Positions 28,201 to 39,905 of a stretch of 64,000 bases of DNA are shown in pieces; the first letter of the stretch is position 1; the number at the start of each line of letters is the position of its first letter. The DNA comes from Euglena gracilis (Eukaryota; Euglenida; Euglenophyceae; Euglenales): contig CP154955.1 in assembly GCA_039621445.1 (NCBI GenBank), positions 62,537,668 through 62,601,667 of the forward strand. Reading direction: 5' to 3'. The notes beneath the pieces were generated by a model. That model was not told the DNA's origin and did not search any database. It worked only from the letters and a program-made list of their open reading frames with translations. The position numbers and the translations under genes were made by a program.

Positions 28201-31200
28201 GTGTTGTTTGGGGGGGGGTTACGCCCCCCCGGGTTGCAGGAGCGCACCACGCACCACTGAAAGGTGGCACCATGTCCTTTGTCGGAGCCCATCTGAGCAC
28301 CCCTTCAGGAAGGAGTTTCACACAAATGCACGCAAGAGTAACAATACCAAACTCAAAAAACTCAAGGACATTTTTGGGTTACAATGGGTTCATCAGCTTC
28401 TGTCAACCCCAAAGCGTGGTTTTTCAAATGAAGCTCCGAATTTTGCGGGACAGTTAACAGGTCCTCGCCAACAGTGATGCCAAAAATTGAATTTTTTGAC
28501 CATCTGAACTAGCTGAAAACTATTTTCAGAACCTGAAAATCAATTGGGAAAATCTAGAAAAGTGAAGAAACGATACTGAACAGTGTGCAATTTTGGAGAT
28601 GCGATGCCACACCTTTTCTGATAGTTTGCTAAATTTTTGAAGATTTTTTGAATAATATGCCTGAAACAAAATGTGGGTCATTCTGTGTATATCAATGGTA
28701 TTACTACGAGTAAAAAACAGCGATGATGACATCAAATCAATGCATTTACCTTTTCACACATGGTGTTCAATAAGATTGCCCCCCCCAATTGACGGTGAGA
28801 CCTCTCCACTGGACCCCCTTTTCTCAATAGGGGGGTTCAATTGAGGGGTATTTCCAATTAGGGGGGTGTTGGCCGAAAACAAAGGGAGGTGCTGGTCAAA
28901 CATACAAAACACTCATGTATTTGACCATGATGAATTTGACCATGGCGGTGAAAAGTATTGGTTGTGTTTTTTGCAAATTTTGCCAAAGTATTCAAAAAGC
29001 CCAATTTTTGGCCATTTTTTGACCATTTTTAGCCGTCCGTTAAAAAATTTTCCACCAGCCGGCGGCCATTCTCAATTAAGGGGTGAGGTTAAAAAATCTT
29101 CCCTGGGCCATTTTCTCAACTGGGGATTCAATGGGGGGGGGTGAATGGAGCACAATAGGTTTTTTTTTTTGCATCCCCCTGCCTCGTGAGTCGGTATTTT
29201 CGACCATTATTTGCGTCTCTTCGATGCCAGCTTCTCACCAAATCACTGCATCAACAGTCACTGAATGGTTTAAATGACGACTGTTTTGGCGTTCCTGGTC
29301 TGCCATTTTGGCTTGTGGCCCAAAGAAATTTATCTTGACTTCGCTTTAAGATAAGACGATCGGGCAAAAGTTGCTCCCTGCTTTTCTCCAAAGGTGGCTG
29401 GTCAAATGTTTTGTGTTTGGCTGTTCAGCAAGCCTTGGCGTGAGGGAAACTCCGAGGCAGTGATATCTGCCTGGGAGATGCGCAGGCGTGGCTGGGCAGA
29501 GGGGAGGGGTTGTGGACGCTGGGAGCTGCCTCAGGTGGGGTGTTGGTTAGGGTGGCGGCCACGCTCCACCCCTCCATTTATGTTGTTAATCCCAGTAGAC
29601 CTTCAGGCTCCCGGTTTGTCTCTTCAATATGGAAAGCAAAGACCCTGGCAAGGCTTGATAACTGCTCATAATCGTTTTCATTGTTTTCTGACTCGTTAGG
29701 ACAGTCTTCACCATTTTTGGACACTTTTTGTGATGTGAATCGAGGTCAACCAGCGATGGAAATGCGTCCAGAGTTATTCTCTGGGCATTGCTGCTTTGAA
29801 CCCAACCTTTCACAAACAACGTCAAACAACCGCTGCCATCGCCACTGGGAAGGGAATCCCATCAGCCCCCTCCCCCAAAACAGTAGCAGTGCCACAGCGG
29901 ATGCGTGTATGTGCCTTCTCAGCGCCCCAGCCCTGCCTGAGGCCAGCCAACTCCCCATAGCCTTGCCATCGCCTGACTCTAACCCATTCCCTTTTCGATA
30001 GAAGTCTTTAATTATCCCCTTTCTCTGTAGACAGTACACCAAGTCTCCCATGGTCGTGTTTTAATTCACTATTAATTTATTTATGTTTCTTTAAGTTGAC
30101 TATTTTTATTTTTTTGTGTGCCCCTCAAAAAAATTCACGGTGAATTGGAAAAATGAATATCATGCAATTTTTTTTGGGTGGTAGAGAACAAAAGCAGCTG
30201 CGCAATTTCACCAAGGAAGCAGTCTAAGTGCGTGGCGAAGCACTGAGGAATTTGTTTTCGCTTTACTTCGACCTGTGCGGGTGTGGAGTATTTCATTCGT
30301 CTGACTGATGTTGTTTTGAGTTTGGGTTGGATGGAAAATGTTCCAGCGGTCCCACAAATCATTTTTTTTGGGTTTCTAATTTTTTTATCTGTTTTTTTTT
30401 AACGAGAATTGTGTTTTTCATTTTTGCTCGGTCAGTCCAAAATTTTAAGGCATTTAAAGGCGTTTTAAGGTTTTTAAGGTGCCTTAAAAAAATAACAATG
30501 CCTGTGCGCAGGGCAGTAAAGCCGATCCAAATATTTTGAGTCAATTGCTGACGATAGGGGAGCTTCAGAAAGGAACCTTGAACAGCATCATGGAAAAACT
30601 TTTTTTGAAAAATGCAAAAAAAAAAACTACACCGGAGCTTTTATAAAAAAAAATGTCTACGGTTTTGTGCCGCAACTTTTCAGGCTTGCCTCAAAGGAAA
30701 AGGTCTCCGGTGCTGGGTGCTTTGTGCTGGCATGAGAGAAGGCGGCTAGGAAAATTTGCGAGGGCAAGGAGAAAAAAAATGCCTGAGTCGGTCGGGGTCA
30801 AGGCCCAAAGCAGACCGCCTAGGGCTGTTGGGCAAACACTCCAGACAACAAAGCACCAGGAGGACCCCCACAATTTGCGTGATGCTTGTGTGGAGTTGAT
30901 TGATCGTTATTACGTCTTTGGTGGGAATTTCAATCAGGGGAGGCACCTCGCCGCTGCTGCGTTTTCGCCCTCTCAGGGGCGGCGTCTTAATTTGTACATC
31001 CTAACCTCCTTTCTCAGTCTCTCGGCCCCATTCAGCCCCTGTTTTCAGAGAAATGGCAGAAATTGTTTCCGGTCTGAAAACAGCTGGCGTGCTCCATGGT
31101 GATAAGAAACCTGGTTTGAGTTATTTGTTTTCTGGCAATTGATGCAAATGATGATTCAAGGTAGCCTGGGTTGACAGCGAAGAGTAATATTCAATTTCAT

Positions 31201-31860
31201 TTCTTTTTTACTTGTCTTCTGTCCTGCCCAGGACTGCCCGAAACAGGAATCCCCGAAACTTTATGGGTGGTGGCGGGACCATCACCACCACCACCCACTT
31301 CATCCGGGTGGTGGTGGTGGGGTTCCCCCCCCAGACTTTCCCTTATTTCCGGTGGTGCCGATCTGTAGGTCAAAAACTTCCTTGCACAGGGCTGTTCCCC
31401 CCCTAGATGTTGGGAGGGGGGGTCCGGACCCCCCCACCCCCCCCTCCTTGACAGGTGCCAAAAATAGCAGAAAATTTTCTTCCGGCGCTGCGCGCCGGAA
31501 AATGAGCAAAAAACACCCCTTTTGCTGACTTTTGGCCATATTGTCCATTGTGTTGGTGTTTTCCCCCAAAAACATGTTCAAAAGAATTCAAAAAATGAGC
31601 ATTTTTGGATCAATTTTCAAAGGAAAATCGGGGTTTTTTGACCGATTCCGACCCGATTTCCGGCCCTTTGCCCGTCCATGAAATCGAAAAAATTTCGGCC
31701 CCCCCTCAGTTTCGAGGTAGGAGGGGGGGGTCGCTGAGCTCTTATCCCTTTATGGGTAAGAGCGAAGCTTACCACTGGGGGAAAACCCCCCCGAACCCCC
31801 CCCCTCCCCCCCCCCTCGGGGCCACCTCGGGAACCGGCGGATTATCACCATGATCCCGGC
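28201..31860. other. Gene-poor stretch
   Basis: No exon with convincing codon bias and splice sites was found. There are C/G-run repeats with Y-AATTGA/G-GGGGTT patterns (28780-28870, 29070-29150), TTTAAAGG low-complexity DNA (30430-30490) and a poly-C/G hairpin block (31390-31860). An open frame at 30653-31102 (149 codons, preceded by TTTTCAG at 30681) could be a late exon of gene 2, but it has no recognisable domain. Confidence 0.5.
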
Positions 31861-32041
31861 CCCGTTCCCGAAAATTTTTTTTTCAGTCACGAGCGACTGG
31901 ATTCCTAGTTTCCGAATCACCTGGGTTTGACCCCCAACTCCCCGCCAGGCCCGAGTTATTCACGCGCGAAGGGGTCCAAACTGGGTAGGATTCGCCAACC
32001 CCCCCTGGATAAGCCCCCCCCCCCTTTGGACGGCCAAAAAA

Positions 32042-32450
32042 TGTCAATTTTCAAAATATCTCCAAAATGAAGCAAAATCAAAGGAAATGTCCGGAGACCT
32101 AATTTGAAGCCCTTGGAACGCCCCATCTACCGGTATTTTGATTTCCCCGCAACGCCCCGTCTAGCCCGAGATACGGCCGTTTTCGGCGCAGCTGGCCGTT
32201 TTGTACACTTTTCCCTCTGTTCGACTTAGCCGTTTTCGGGGGGTGGGGGGTCAAAAAATCGATGTTTTCAAAATTTCTCGAAAATGATGCAAAATCAAAG
32301 GAAATGTCCAGAGACCTAAATTGAAGCCCTTGGAACGCTCTATCTACTGTGATTTTGGTTTCATCGCAGCTCACCGCCTAGCCCGAGATACGGCCGTTTT
32401 TCGGCCAATTTTGGCCATTTTGTACACGTTTTCCACTGTTCGACTTTTTC
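32042..32450. repeat. Two tandem copies of a ~220 bp repeat
   Basis: Copies begin near 32042 and 32262. They share AAAATCAAAGGAAATGTCC, GAAGCCCTTGGAACGC, TAGCCCGAGATACGGCCGTT and TTTTGTACAC in the same order, with scattered substitutions. No coding potential. Confidence 0.85.
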
Positions 32451-32454
32451 GGCC

Positions 32455-34565
32455 ATTTTCGGCCAAAAAAATCGGAAAAAAATCGAATTTTTTTTTTTGC
32501 CCAAAACCATGTTTTTTGGCCTCCCGGACCTGGAAAAACTGTTTTTGAGCCGAAAATGAGCGTTTTTCGACCCGCCAGCACCCCGTTCTGGGCCGCCAAC
32601 CCATTGACTTCGGGCCAAAACCGGGTCAAAAAAGTCGAAAAAAATCGAAATTTTTTTTTTGCCCAAAACGATGTTTTTTGGCCTCCCGGACCCGGAAAAA
32701 CTGTTTTTGAGCCGAAAATGAGCGTTTTTCGACCCGCCAGCGCCCCGTTCTGGGCCGCCAACCCATTGACTTCGGGCCAAAACCGGGTCAAAAAAGTCGA
32801 AAAAAATCGAAAAAATTTTTTTTTGCCCGAAACGATGTTTTTTTGGCCTCCTGGACCCGGAAAAGGGGTTTTCGAGCCGAAAATGGGCGTTTTTCGACCA
32901 TAATGGCCATCATGGCCAGTGATGGCCATGATGCGCATCATGACCGGTGATGCCAATCATGGGTCATAATGTGCATGATGACCCATGATGACCATCATGG
33001 GCAATGATGGCCATCATGACCAATGATGGCCATCAGGACCAATGATGGCCATCATGACCAATGATGGCCATCATGACCCATGATGGCCATCATGACCCAT
33101 GATGGCCATCATGACCCATGATGCCCATCATGACCAATGATGGCCATCATGACCAATGATGGCCATCAGGACCAATGATGGCCATCAGGACCAATGATGG
33201 CCATCATGACCCATGATGGCCATCATGACCCATGATGGCCATCATGACCCATGATGGCCATCATGACCCATGATGCCCATCATGACCAATGATGGCCATC
33301 ATGACACATGATGGCCGTCATGACCAATGATGGCCATCAGGACCAATGATGGCCATCAGGACCAATGATGGCCATCATGACCCATGATGGCCATCATGAC
33401 CCATGATGGCCATCATGACCCATGATGCCCATCATGACCAATGATGGCCATCATGACGCATGATGGCCGTCATGACCAATGATGGCCATCATGACACCTG
33501 ATGGCCATCAGGACCAATGATGGCCATCAGGACCAATGATGGCCATCATGACCAATGATGGCCATCATGACCAATGATGGCCATCATGACCAATGATGGC
33601 CATCATGACCAATGATGGTCATCATGACCAATGATGGCCATCATGGCCAATGATGGCCATCATGACCCCTGAGGCCCATCATGACCAATGATGGCCATCA
33701 TGGCCAATGATGGCCATCATGACCCCTGAGGCCCATCATGACCAATGATGGCCATCAGGACCAATGATGGCCATCAGGACCAATGATGGCCATCATGACC
33801 AATGATGGCCATCAGGACCAATGATGGCCATCAGGACCAATGATGGCCATCAGGACCAATGATGGCCATCAGGACCAATGATGGCCATCAGGACCAATGA
33901 TGGCCATCAGGACCCATGATGGCCATCAGGACCAATGATGGCCATCAGGACCCATGATGGCCATCATGGCCCATGATGGCCATCATGACCCATGATGTGC
34001 ATCATGACCAATGATGGCCATCACGACCAATGATGGCCATCACGACCAATGATGGCCATCATGACCCATGATGGCCATCATGACCCATGATGCCCATCAT
34101 GACCAATGATGGCCATCACGACCAATGATGGCTATCATGGCCCATGATGGCCATCATGGGCCATGATGGCCATCATTGGTCATGATGGCCATCATGGGCC
34201 ATGATGGCCCTCATTGGTTGACCCATGCTGGCCATCATGACCAATGATGGCAATCATGGCCCATGCTGGCCATCATGGGCCATCATAACCATAATAGGTC
34301 GTGATGGCCATCATTGGTCATGATGGCCATCATTGGTTGACCCATGATGGCCATCATGACCAATGTCAACCGGGTCAAAAAAGTCGAAAAAAATGGAAAA
34401 ATTTTTTTTTGCCCGAAACGATGTTTTTTGGCCTCCCGGACCCGGAAAAACTGTTTTTGAGCCGAAAATGAGCGTTTTTCGACCCGCCAGCGCCCCGTTT
34501 TGGGCCGCCGACCCATTGACTTTGGGTCAAAAAAGTCGAAAAAAATCAAAAAATTTTTTGGGCCC
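32455..34565. repeat. 162 bp tandem repeat split by a satellite array
   Basis: Units starting CCGGGTCAAAAAAGTCG occur at 32621 and 32783 (162 bp apart), with a partial unit before them. The third unit stops after TTTTTCGACC near 32899. After 1.46 kb of 19 bp satellite, a unit resumes at 34370 at the CCGGGTCAAA position, and another partial copy starts near 34523. Each unit has AT-rich stretches and GGCCTCCCGGACCCGGAAAA. Confidence 0.85.
32900..34365. repeat. 19 bp palindromic satellite array
   Basis: About 75 units of ATGATGGCCATCAT plus GACCA (or GACCC). The 14 bp core is a perfect palindrome, so the array alternates dyads and 5 bp spacers. Variants CAGGACCA, CACGACCA and CATGGCCC occur in short blocks, showing local homogenisation. 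The right end (34130-34365) is more diverged and includes inverted variants such as CATTGGTCATG. Confidence 0.95.
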
Positions 34566-34795
34566 GAAACGATTCGCTGGGACGCCGGTCCGCCGGCCGG
34601 CCCGCCGGGCCGCCGGCCCGCCGCTGGCCGGACCGGGCCGGGCCGCCGGGCCGCCGGCCGGTCCGGGCTGGGCCGGGCCGGGCCGCCGGCCGGTCCGGGC
34701 CGCCGGGCCGCCGGCCGGTCCGGGCCGGGCCGCCGGGCCGCCGGCCAGGCCGGGCCGGGCCGCCGGCCGGGCCGGGCCGGGCCGGACCGTCGGTG
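34566..34795. repeat. Near-pure G+C tandem tract
   Basis: Variants of GGCCGCCGGCCGGTCCGGGCC with almost no A or T over about 230 bp. Apparent Pro/Gly/Ala/Arg reading frames here are by-products of composition. Confidence 0.9.
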
Positions 34796-35819
34796 GTGGG
34801 GGCGCGCTTATCAAGAGCTCAGCACTATTCAAAACCTGGTCCGACCCACCCCCCCCCCCCCCCCGCACTGGGCAGGGGCGGGTCCGACCCACCCCCCCCC
34901 CCCTCAAGGCTTCCCATCCATCCCTGCCCCACCCCGTCCCGTATTCCCGGGGGCGATTATTAGGTCAAAGTTTTCCTTCGGTGCCTTTGGCAGTGAAGGA
35001 ATTCTTCCTTGGGTAGTGCCATCGTTGGGTGTCGACCCCCCACCAGGACTTTCCGTACAGCCTTGTTCACACGTGTCATTTTTTTGGTTTCAGGAATTTC
35101 AAAAATTTCAGGAATCTCAGAAAACGTTTTGCCAATGCCATTTTTAGTTTTGATATCAGGGCTCCAGTTGCCAAAAGGAAATGTGCATATCGTAGTGTTA
35201 TTTGGAATGCTGGAGACAACCATGAAGTTCAAATTTTCTTGTAAATTTCCTCTGAATTATTGTCTTCTGTAATCATCACGGGCAAGGAACCGCATTTTGA
35301 ATGCCAAATTAACATATCTTCTTCTTTGAGGATTGTTTTATGGCCCTGAATATTAAATTTTGAACGAGATCATGTTCAGAATTATGGCGTTATTTATATT
35401 TATGCACAACAGACCCCCCCTTTGAGTCTTGATGGGATTGGAATGGTGAAAGTTCATGATTAGATTGAATATAAAAAGAGTGCCGAGGGCTGAACAGGAA
35501 TCCCAGAAACAATGTAGGTGGTGGGTGGGCGGGTCGGCCATCCCCCACCTTTCCAATCATGGTGCTGAAGGAGTCCAACGCCCAACACGTCCTCTTTTTT
35601 TTCCCCAAAGGCGGAACCATCACCATCACTGCCTACAACTCTTTGGCATTGGCCTCCGGGGCCGACTTCGGCTTGGGCTTGGGTCCCTTGGCTCTGTGGT
35701 CAACCTCTTCATCTATTCTCCGGCGGCACCGTGGCTGCCGCGTCACCGTTCTTGGGGGCTTACCCCCAGTGGAATGACATCTTTTGGGGTGGTTCTTGAA
35801 TAATGGGCGGTGGGGTGGA

Positions 35820-36115
35820 CGATGGAACGTCCTCGACCATATGATATTATATTTAATTGATTATCATGTGCACATCATTGTTCATACTAATCCTAATATC
35901 ATTAAATGTTAATAAAAGTTTCTATTTTTATCATGCATATTTTTGGAATCAACATCAATAGTATCATATTAATATTAATCTCATCATTAGTATGAACATT
36001 GATATTAATAGTTATTATCAATAAGTATTAGTGAATAATAATAAGGATTAGCTAATGTTGGTTTTTTTTTAATTTATTACAATGATAATATTGATGTATT
36101 TTGTTTTCGCCTCAC
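35820..36115. other. AT-rich stretch without a gene
   Basis: Composed of ATTA/ATAT-like sequence with no open frame. A similar block lies at 36935-37060 and another at 40660-40765. They may be introns of minus-strand genes, like the AT-rich interval between the paired exons near 36360-36480 and 39550-39660. Confidence 0.5.
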
Positions 36116-36254
36116 TCTCATCTCTTTACGAATCTGGTTGACTGCCAGAAAGCCAGGAAAAATGTCATTGGGGAGGGGTCATTGGCAGAGGGTTGAAGGC
36201 TGCACGGGAAAATGCACAAAGTCGAACAGTAGGGAAAGTGTAGATCAGTGGGTG

Positions 36255-36354
36255 AGTAACGCCTCTGCAGCTTCTGCAATTCCTTGAGGCACTTCTCCTC
36301 CCTCTTCCTTCGCTTCTTGCCTTCCAAAACAAACAAGTCTGCATAATTGCAAGT
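36255..36354 (-). pseudogene. Terminal exon copy, Lys/Arg-rich, stop lost
   Basis: The minus strand shows an acceptor TTTTTTCCAG, then an exon reading TCNYADLFVLEGKKRRKREE and a Leu/Lys helix ending LQRRY. The related exon near 39440-39545 reads TCNYADLFVSEGKKRRNREK and ends RR followed by TAA. Here the stop codon position is TAC, so translation would run into sequence that is 3' untranslated in the other copy. Both have an AT-rich intron upstream. The basic cluster looks like a nuclear localisation signal. The family is not recognised. Confidence 0.5.
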
Positions 36355-38100
36355 CTGGAAAAAACATAATAAAATATTAATGTATTTATGAACATGATAT
36401 CATAGTAGATTACAAAAAACAAAAGTAATATTAAAATGATATTAAAATATTACAATATTTTTTCTAACTTCATTTTATGCAAGTCATCCACCACAGGACC
36501 CTTTGAATTTCTGTGTTCCCGCTTTGGGGAGGGCCAACCCTTTCTCCTGACTAAAATGAAAAATTTTCCTCCAACCACTGAAATGATTCTCTAAGTTCTG
36601 GCCAAATCCACCACCCTGTGAAGTGCTAAAAGTCTGAAGGACAGAATGATTCTCCACCTTAGCTCTAAAATTTGCATACCAGAAACCCTTTGTGGACTCT
36701 GCAATCTCTTCAAAATGGGTAGGGGGTCCCAAAAGGCAGCATGCCCCTGAACAGGACGATTCTACTCCCTTCTGACTTTTGTGATGGAAGGATAAAAACA
36801 AATGGATTCCAACCCAGACAAATACTAGAGGGAGGCACACACACAGTGACCATCAACCTGTGAGAGTTTGCGCAGGTCCAACAATGCAGAGGCCAACTCC
36901 TGTCTGGACATTTGCAAGGGCTCCAAACCTTTTTGCTTACCTTGATATTATATTTATATTAATATAATATCAATATTAACATTGATATTAATATTAATAT
37001 TGATTTGTATTATAAAAATTCATATGATATTTAATAATTTAAACATAGATTATTAATATGAATGTTACTATGCAGAAATACATGCGATGGAAGGCAGAAT
37101 TTTTGGGGTGGAGGGGGGCTCAGCTCCCTCATGGACCGCTTGTTGTGATTCCTCATGAAATCCATGTATCGACTCCCCCACCTATCGTTGACACATCAGA
37201 TGGCGTTGATACGACATTGGTTATTGCAAAGAAGCCGCAGATTAATTTGGAGAAACTGTTTTCTGTGCAGAGATGAAGCAATGCCATCGAAAGATAAAAG
37301 TATAAACGGTGGCGAAAGATATCATAAATTTTATAAATTTCAGACACAAATTCTTAAACGTCAAATATTGCACTGAAAAAAATAAACAAAATACATACAT
37401 ACACACATGCATACTTCAAACGACACACGGCCTTTACTAACAGATTTTTATTGATGATGAATGTTGTTGCGAAGTCAGGAGAACATTGTTGCGAAGTTTG
37501 CGATGATAGCAAAGACGAAGCGAGGGATGCGATTTAGTACGTTGCTCTCCTATTCACTGAATGAATAATTGGAACTGCTGTCGAAGGTCGAAGAAGATCG
37601 TCAAGAATTTGGTGGACCGGTCTTCAATTTCCCTGTCACCAGTTGATGGCGCCCAGGAGTATGTGAGTGAACCACCGTTGTACATTCATCTTTCATTGTT
37701 CTGTCTTTACCTTCCTCCCTCTTTCTACGAGATGGTGTGGTGACGTTCATTTAGAGTCCTACCCAATATCTGACCTTTTCTCAACATTTGCTCCAAAGGG
37801 AACTTGTTGGACAAGGCACCAACCACACCTCTTTGTGTGTGAACCATCATGAATCACATATATCGCTTAATCTCTGAAACAACAAAATTTGGGAGAAACA
37901 AATCTATGATTCCAAACGAACTCCCTGAAAAACGCCCGTCGACTGAATGCAAAACAGTTCTGTAGTCCGTCATTAATGGTGCAAAACAGCACAGGGCTGC
38001 GCACCACCTTGAGCTTGGGTGTTGGCCAAGGCGAGTTGAGTTTTGATTATTTTTTTTTTTAACTGCAGACTCTCGCTGAGAGCCCTAACCCCCCCCCCCC

Positions 38101-38206
38101 CTAATAGTAGCGCGGGGCCATTACAAGCGCAGGGTCCAAATAGAAGCCTACCCCCCCCCCCGCCAGAGGTGGCAGTCCACTGTAAGCGCATCCGCGCTAC
38201 TATTAG
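38101..38206. mobile_element. Short TIR element (CTAATAGTAGCGCGG)
   Basis: CTAATAGTAGCGCGG at 38101-38115 is perfectly complementary to 38192-38206, enclosing 76 bp with AGGGTCCAAATAGAAGCC. Poly-C precedes it and poly-G follows it. The family is represented by degraded pieces at 5.4-6.1 kb and 10.0-10.2 kb. Confidence 0.75.
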
Positions 38207-38267
38207 GGAGGGGGATTTACCATACTCCAGCTTTGCATGGGGAGTATGTGAGAAAGGAAAAATATCC

Positions 38268-39340
38268 AAGTCGAAAGCCACTACACTTTTCTCAGGGTGC
38301 ATTTTCCTCAGAAGACAGACTAAGAAACGGTCCATTCAATAGCCCCCCTACTGATACGTCTGGGAGGGGATATTTTCCTCGAAGAAAATACCATTCAAAA
38401 AAGTTCACCCCAAATCCCTTGAGTTGATTGCCTGCCAGAAAGCCAGAAAAAAACCACAGGTCGAATGAGAGGGGTCATTGGCAGAGAGTTGAGATGGCGC
38501 CAGAGTGAAGGCTACACAGGCAGGAGGTATTCAGAGTCAGAAAGTGAGCCGCCACAGCCCATTCTCAGTCACCTCTCACAGAGAAGAAGGCGTCACGCCC
38601 TTCAAGTTTGGCTTAAGTCCATACCGTAGCAATTCTCCACAGTCTTCTTCCTCTTGGCCTCCTTCTCCGGACCCATTAGATCCACTGACGCTGTCTCAGA
38701 GCTCCTTTCATGTTCTTCTTCTTTCGTGAGATCCACCCAGGCACTGAGACAGAAATACATGAGCATTTATTAAGTGCACACCAAGGGGTGAGTGCCATTG
38801 GAATTGTTCGACCTGGATTCCCTTGCAGCGCTTGTTGACCGATTCACTCTCATCGATGATGATTGGGTCATTTGGGCCCTTACCCTTGCCCTCCTTCTCC
38901 CACTCATGGACCGATTCCAGGATTTCCACGGCCTGCTCGAAGGGCCCAGACTGGTGTTTACCAACATGGGCTCCTTGGGGTCACGAGGCCGCACCTTCTC
39001 GTGGGGCCAATTACGGCCGGGTCTGACCTAGTCATCATTTCCCTTTATCGCGGAAATTGGGTCTTTGAACCTTGATGATTGAGCCATTGTTTAGCAGGGA
39101 GTGTTTTCTGTGGAAGAACCAGCAAAGGGAAATTAAAATAAATTTCATTTTTTTATTTTTTCGTTTGTTTTATTAAGAAGTCATGAAAAAGTCCCAGTCG
39201 AAAACCACTGCATTTTTCTCTGGGTGCATTTTCCTCAGGGAACAGACTTAAAAAAAAATCCATACAACGGCATACCGCCCACTGATACTACCCCGAATCC
39301 CCTGAGCCGTTTCCTGCAAAAAGCCAGTAAAACGCAGGTC
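38268..39340. repeat. Local duplication of ~150-170 bp blocks
   Basis: 38268-38440 (AAGCCACTACACTTTTCTC, GGGTGCATTTTCCTCAG, CCCCAAATCCCTTGAG) recurs at 39195-39335 with substitutions. The adjoining GAGAGGGGTCATTGGCAGAG-type sequence occurs at 36170, 38465 and 39345. Confidence 0.7.
38606..38995 (-). CDS. Minus-strand exon pair, acidic/basic protein end
   Basis: One open segment (about 38770-38995) encodes ILESVHEWEKEGKGKGPNDP and VNKRCKGIQVEQFQWHS. After an acceptor TCTGTCTCAG (38740s) a second segment encodes VDLTKEEEHERSSETASVDL, then KEAKRKKTVENCYGMDLSQT and a TGA at about 38606. The joint is an inference from the splice signal. The product is unknown. The plus-strand frames over the same DNA look less protein-like. 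Confidence 0.4.
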
Positions 39341-39439
39341 GAATGAGAGGGGTCATTGACAGAGGGTTGAGGTGGCGCCAGAGTGAAGGCTGCACGGGAA
39401 ACTGCGCTAAGTCGAGCTGTAGGGATATTGGATATCAGT

Positions 39440-39545
39440 GGGATGATTAACGCCTCAGCAGCTTATGCAATTTCTTGAGGTATTTCTTCTCCCTGTTCCT
39501 GCGCTTCTTGCCTTCCGAAACAAACAAGTCTGCATAATTGCAAGT
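39440..39545 (-). CDS. Terminal exon, Lys/Arg-rich (intact copy)
   Basis: Minus-strand exon after TTTTTCAG carrying CNYADLFVSEGKKRRNREKK and a basic helix, ending RR and TAA. It pairs with the upstream exon near 39670-39905 (NALGLCGALAENQRDMLPVV, ETWIHPIDIHSDKNLKEHFG), with an AT-rich intron of about 120 bp between. Sequence of about 150 bp downstream of the stop is repeated at 36130-36255 and 38420-38520. Function unknown. Confidence 0.45.
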
Positions 39546-39671
39546 CTGAAAAATGGATAATATAATGTGTGTTTATGCATATGATATTGCAATAGATTAA
39601 ATAGTGTAAAAAGAGTATTATTAAATAATATTGAAGTATTATAAGATATATTATTTTTTTAAGTTCATATT

Positions 39672-39905
39672 TGCAACTGGAAGGAGGATAGGGGACCCAC
39701 TGTGGAGATTTGCAGCCTCAGGATATTCAGCAAAGTCAATGAGTGAGCTCATGCCAAAGTGCTCCTTGAGATTCTTGTCCGAATGAATATCAATGGGATG
39801 AATCCAAGTCTCAAGTGATTTATACAAGTCATCCACCACAGGAAGCATATCCCTTTGATTTTCTGCCAGAGCACCACAAAGGCCGAGTGCATTACCAGAA
39901 GCCAC
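39672..39905 (-). CDS. Upstream exon of the same minus-strand gene
   Basis: About 78 codons open on the minus strand, with acidic and polar sequence (LPVVDDLYKSLETWIHPID, FAEYPEAANLHSGSPILLP) and a possible donor at CCA|GTTGCA. A diverged copy of the VVDDL segment is present at 36480-36500 next to the other terminal exon, so the whole two-exon gene was duplicated. No family recognised. Confidence 0.4.

Noticed and set aside
32361-32956. Open minus-strand frames of 139-192 codons
   Set aside because: They read through the 162 bp tandem repeat. The repeated peptide is a by-product and has no start, domain or codon bias.
32900-34365. CRISPR-like array
   Set aside because: Units are 19 bp with 5 bp spacers of nearly constant sequence. 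There are no unique spacers and no cas genes, and the organism is eukaryotic.
34500-35147. Pro/Gly/Ala/Arg-rich open frames over 200 codons
   Set aside because: Produced by the near-pure G+C tandem tract, which is open in several frames at once.
35559-35777. Plus-strand ORF with TITITAYNSLALASGADFG
   Set aside because: Protein-like in places, but the opposite strand is also open (KGPKPKPKSAPEANAKEL) and neither has clear splice sites or a known domain.
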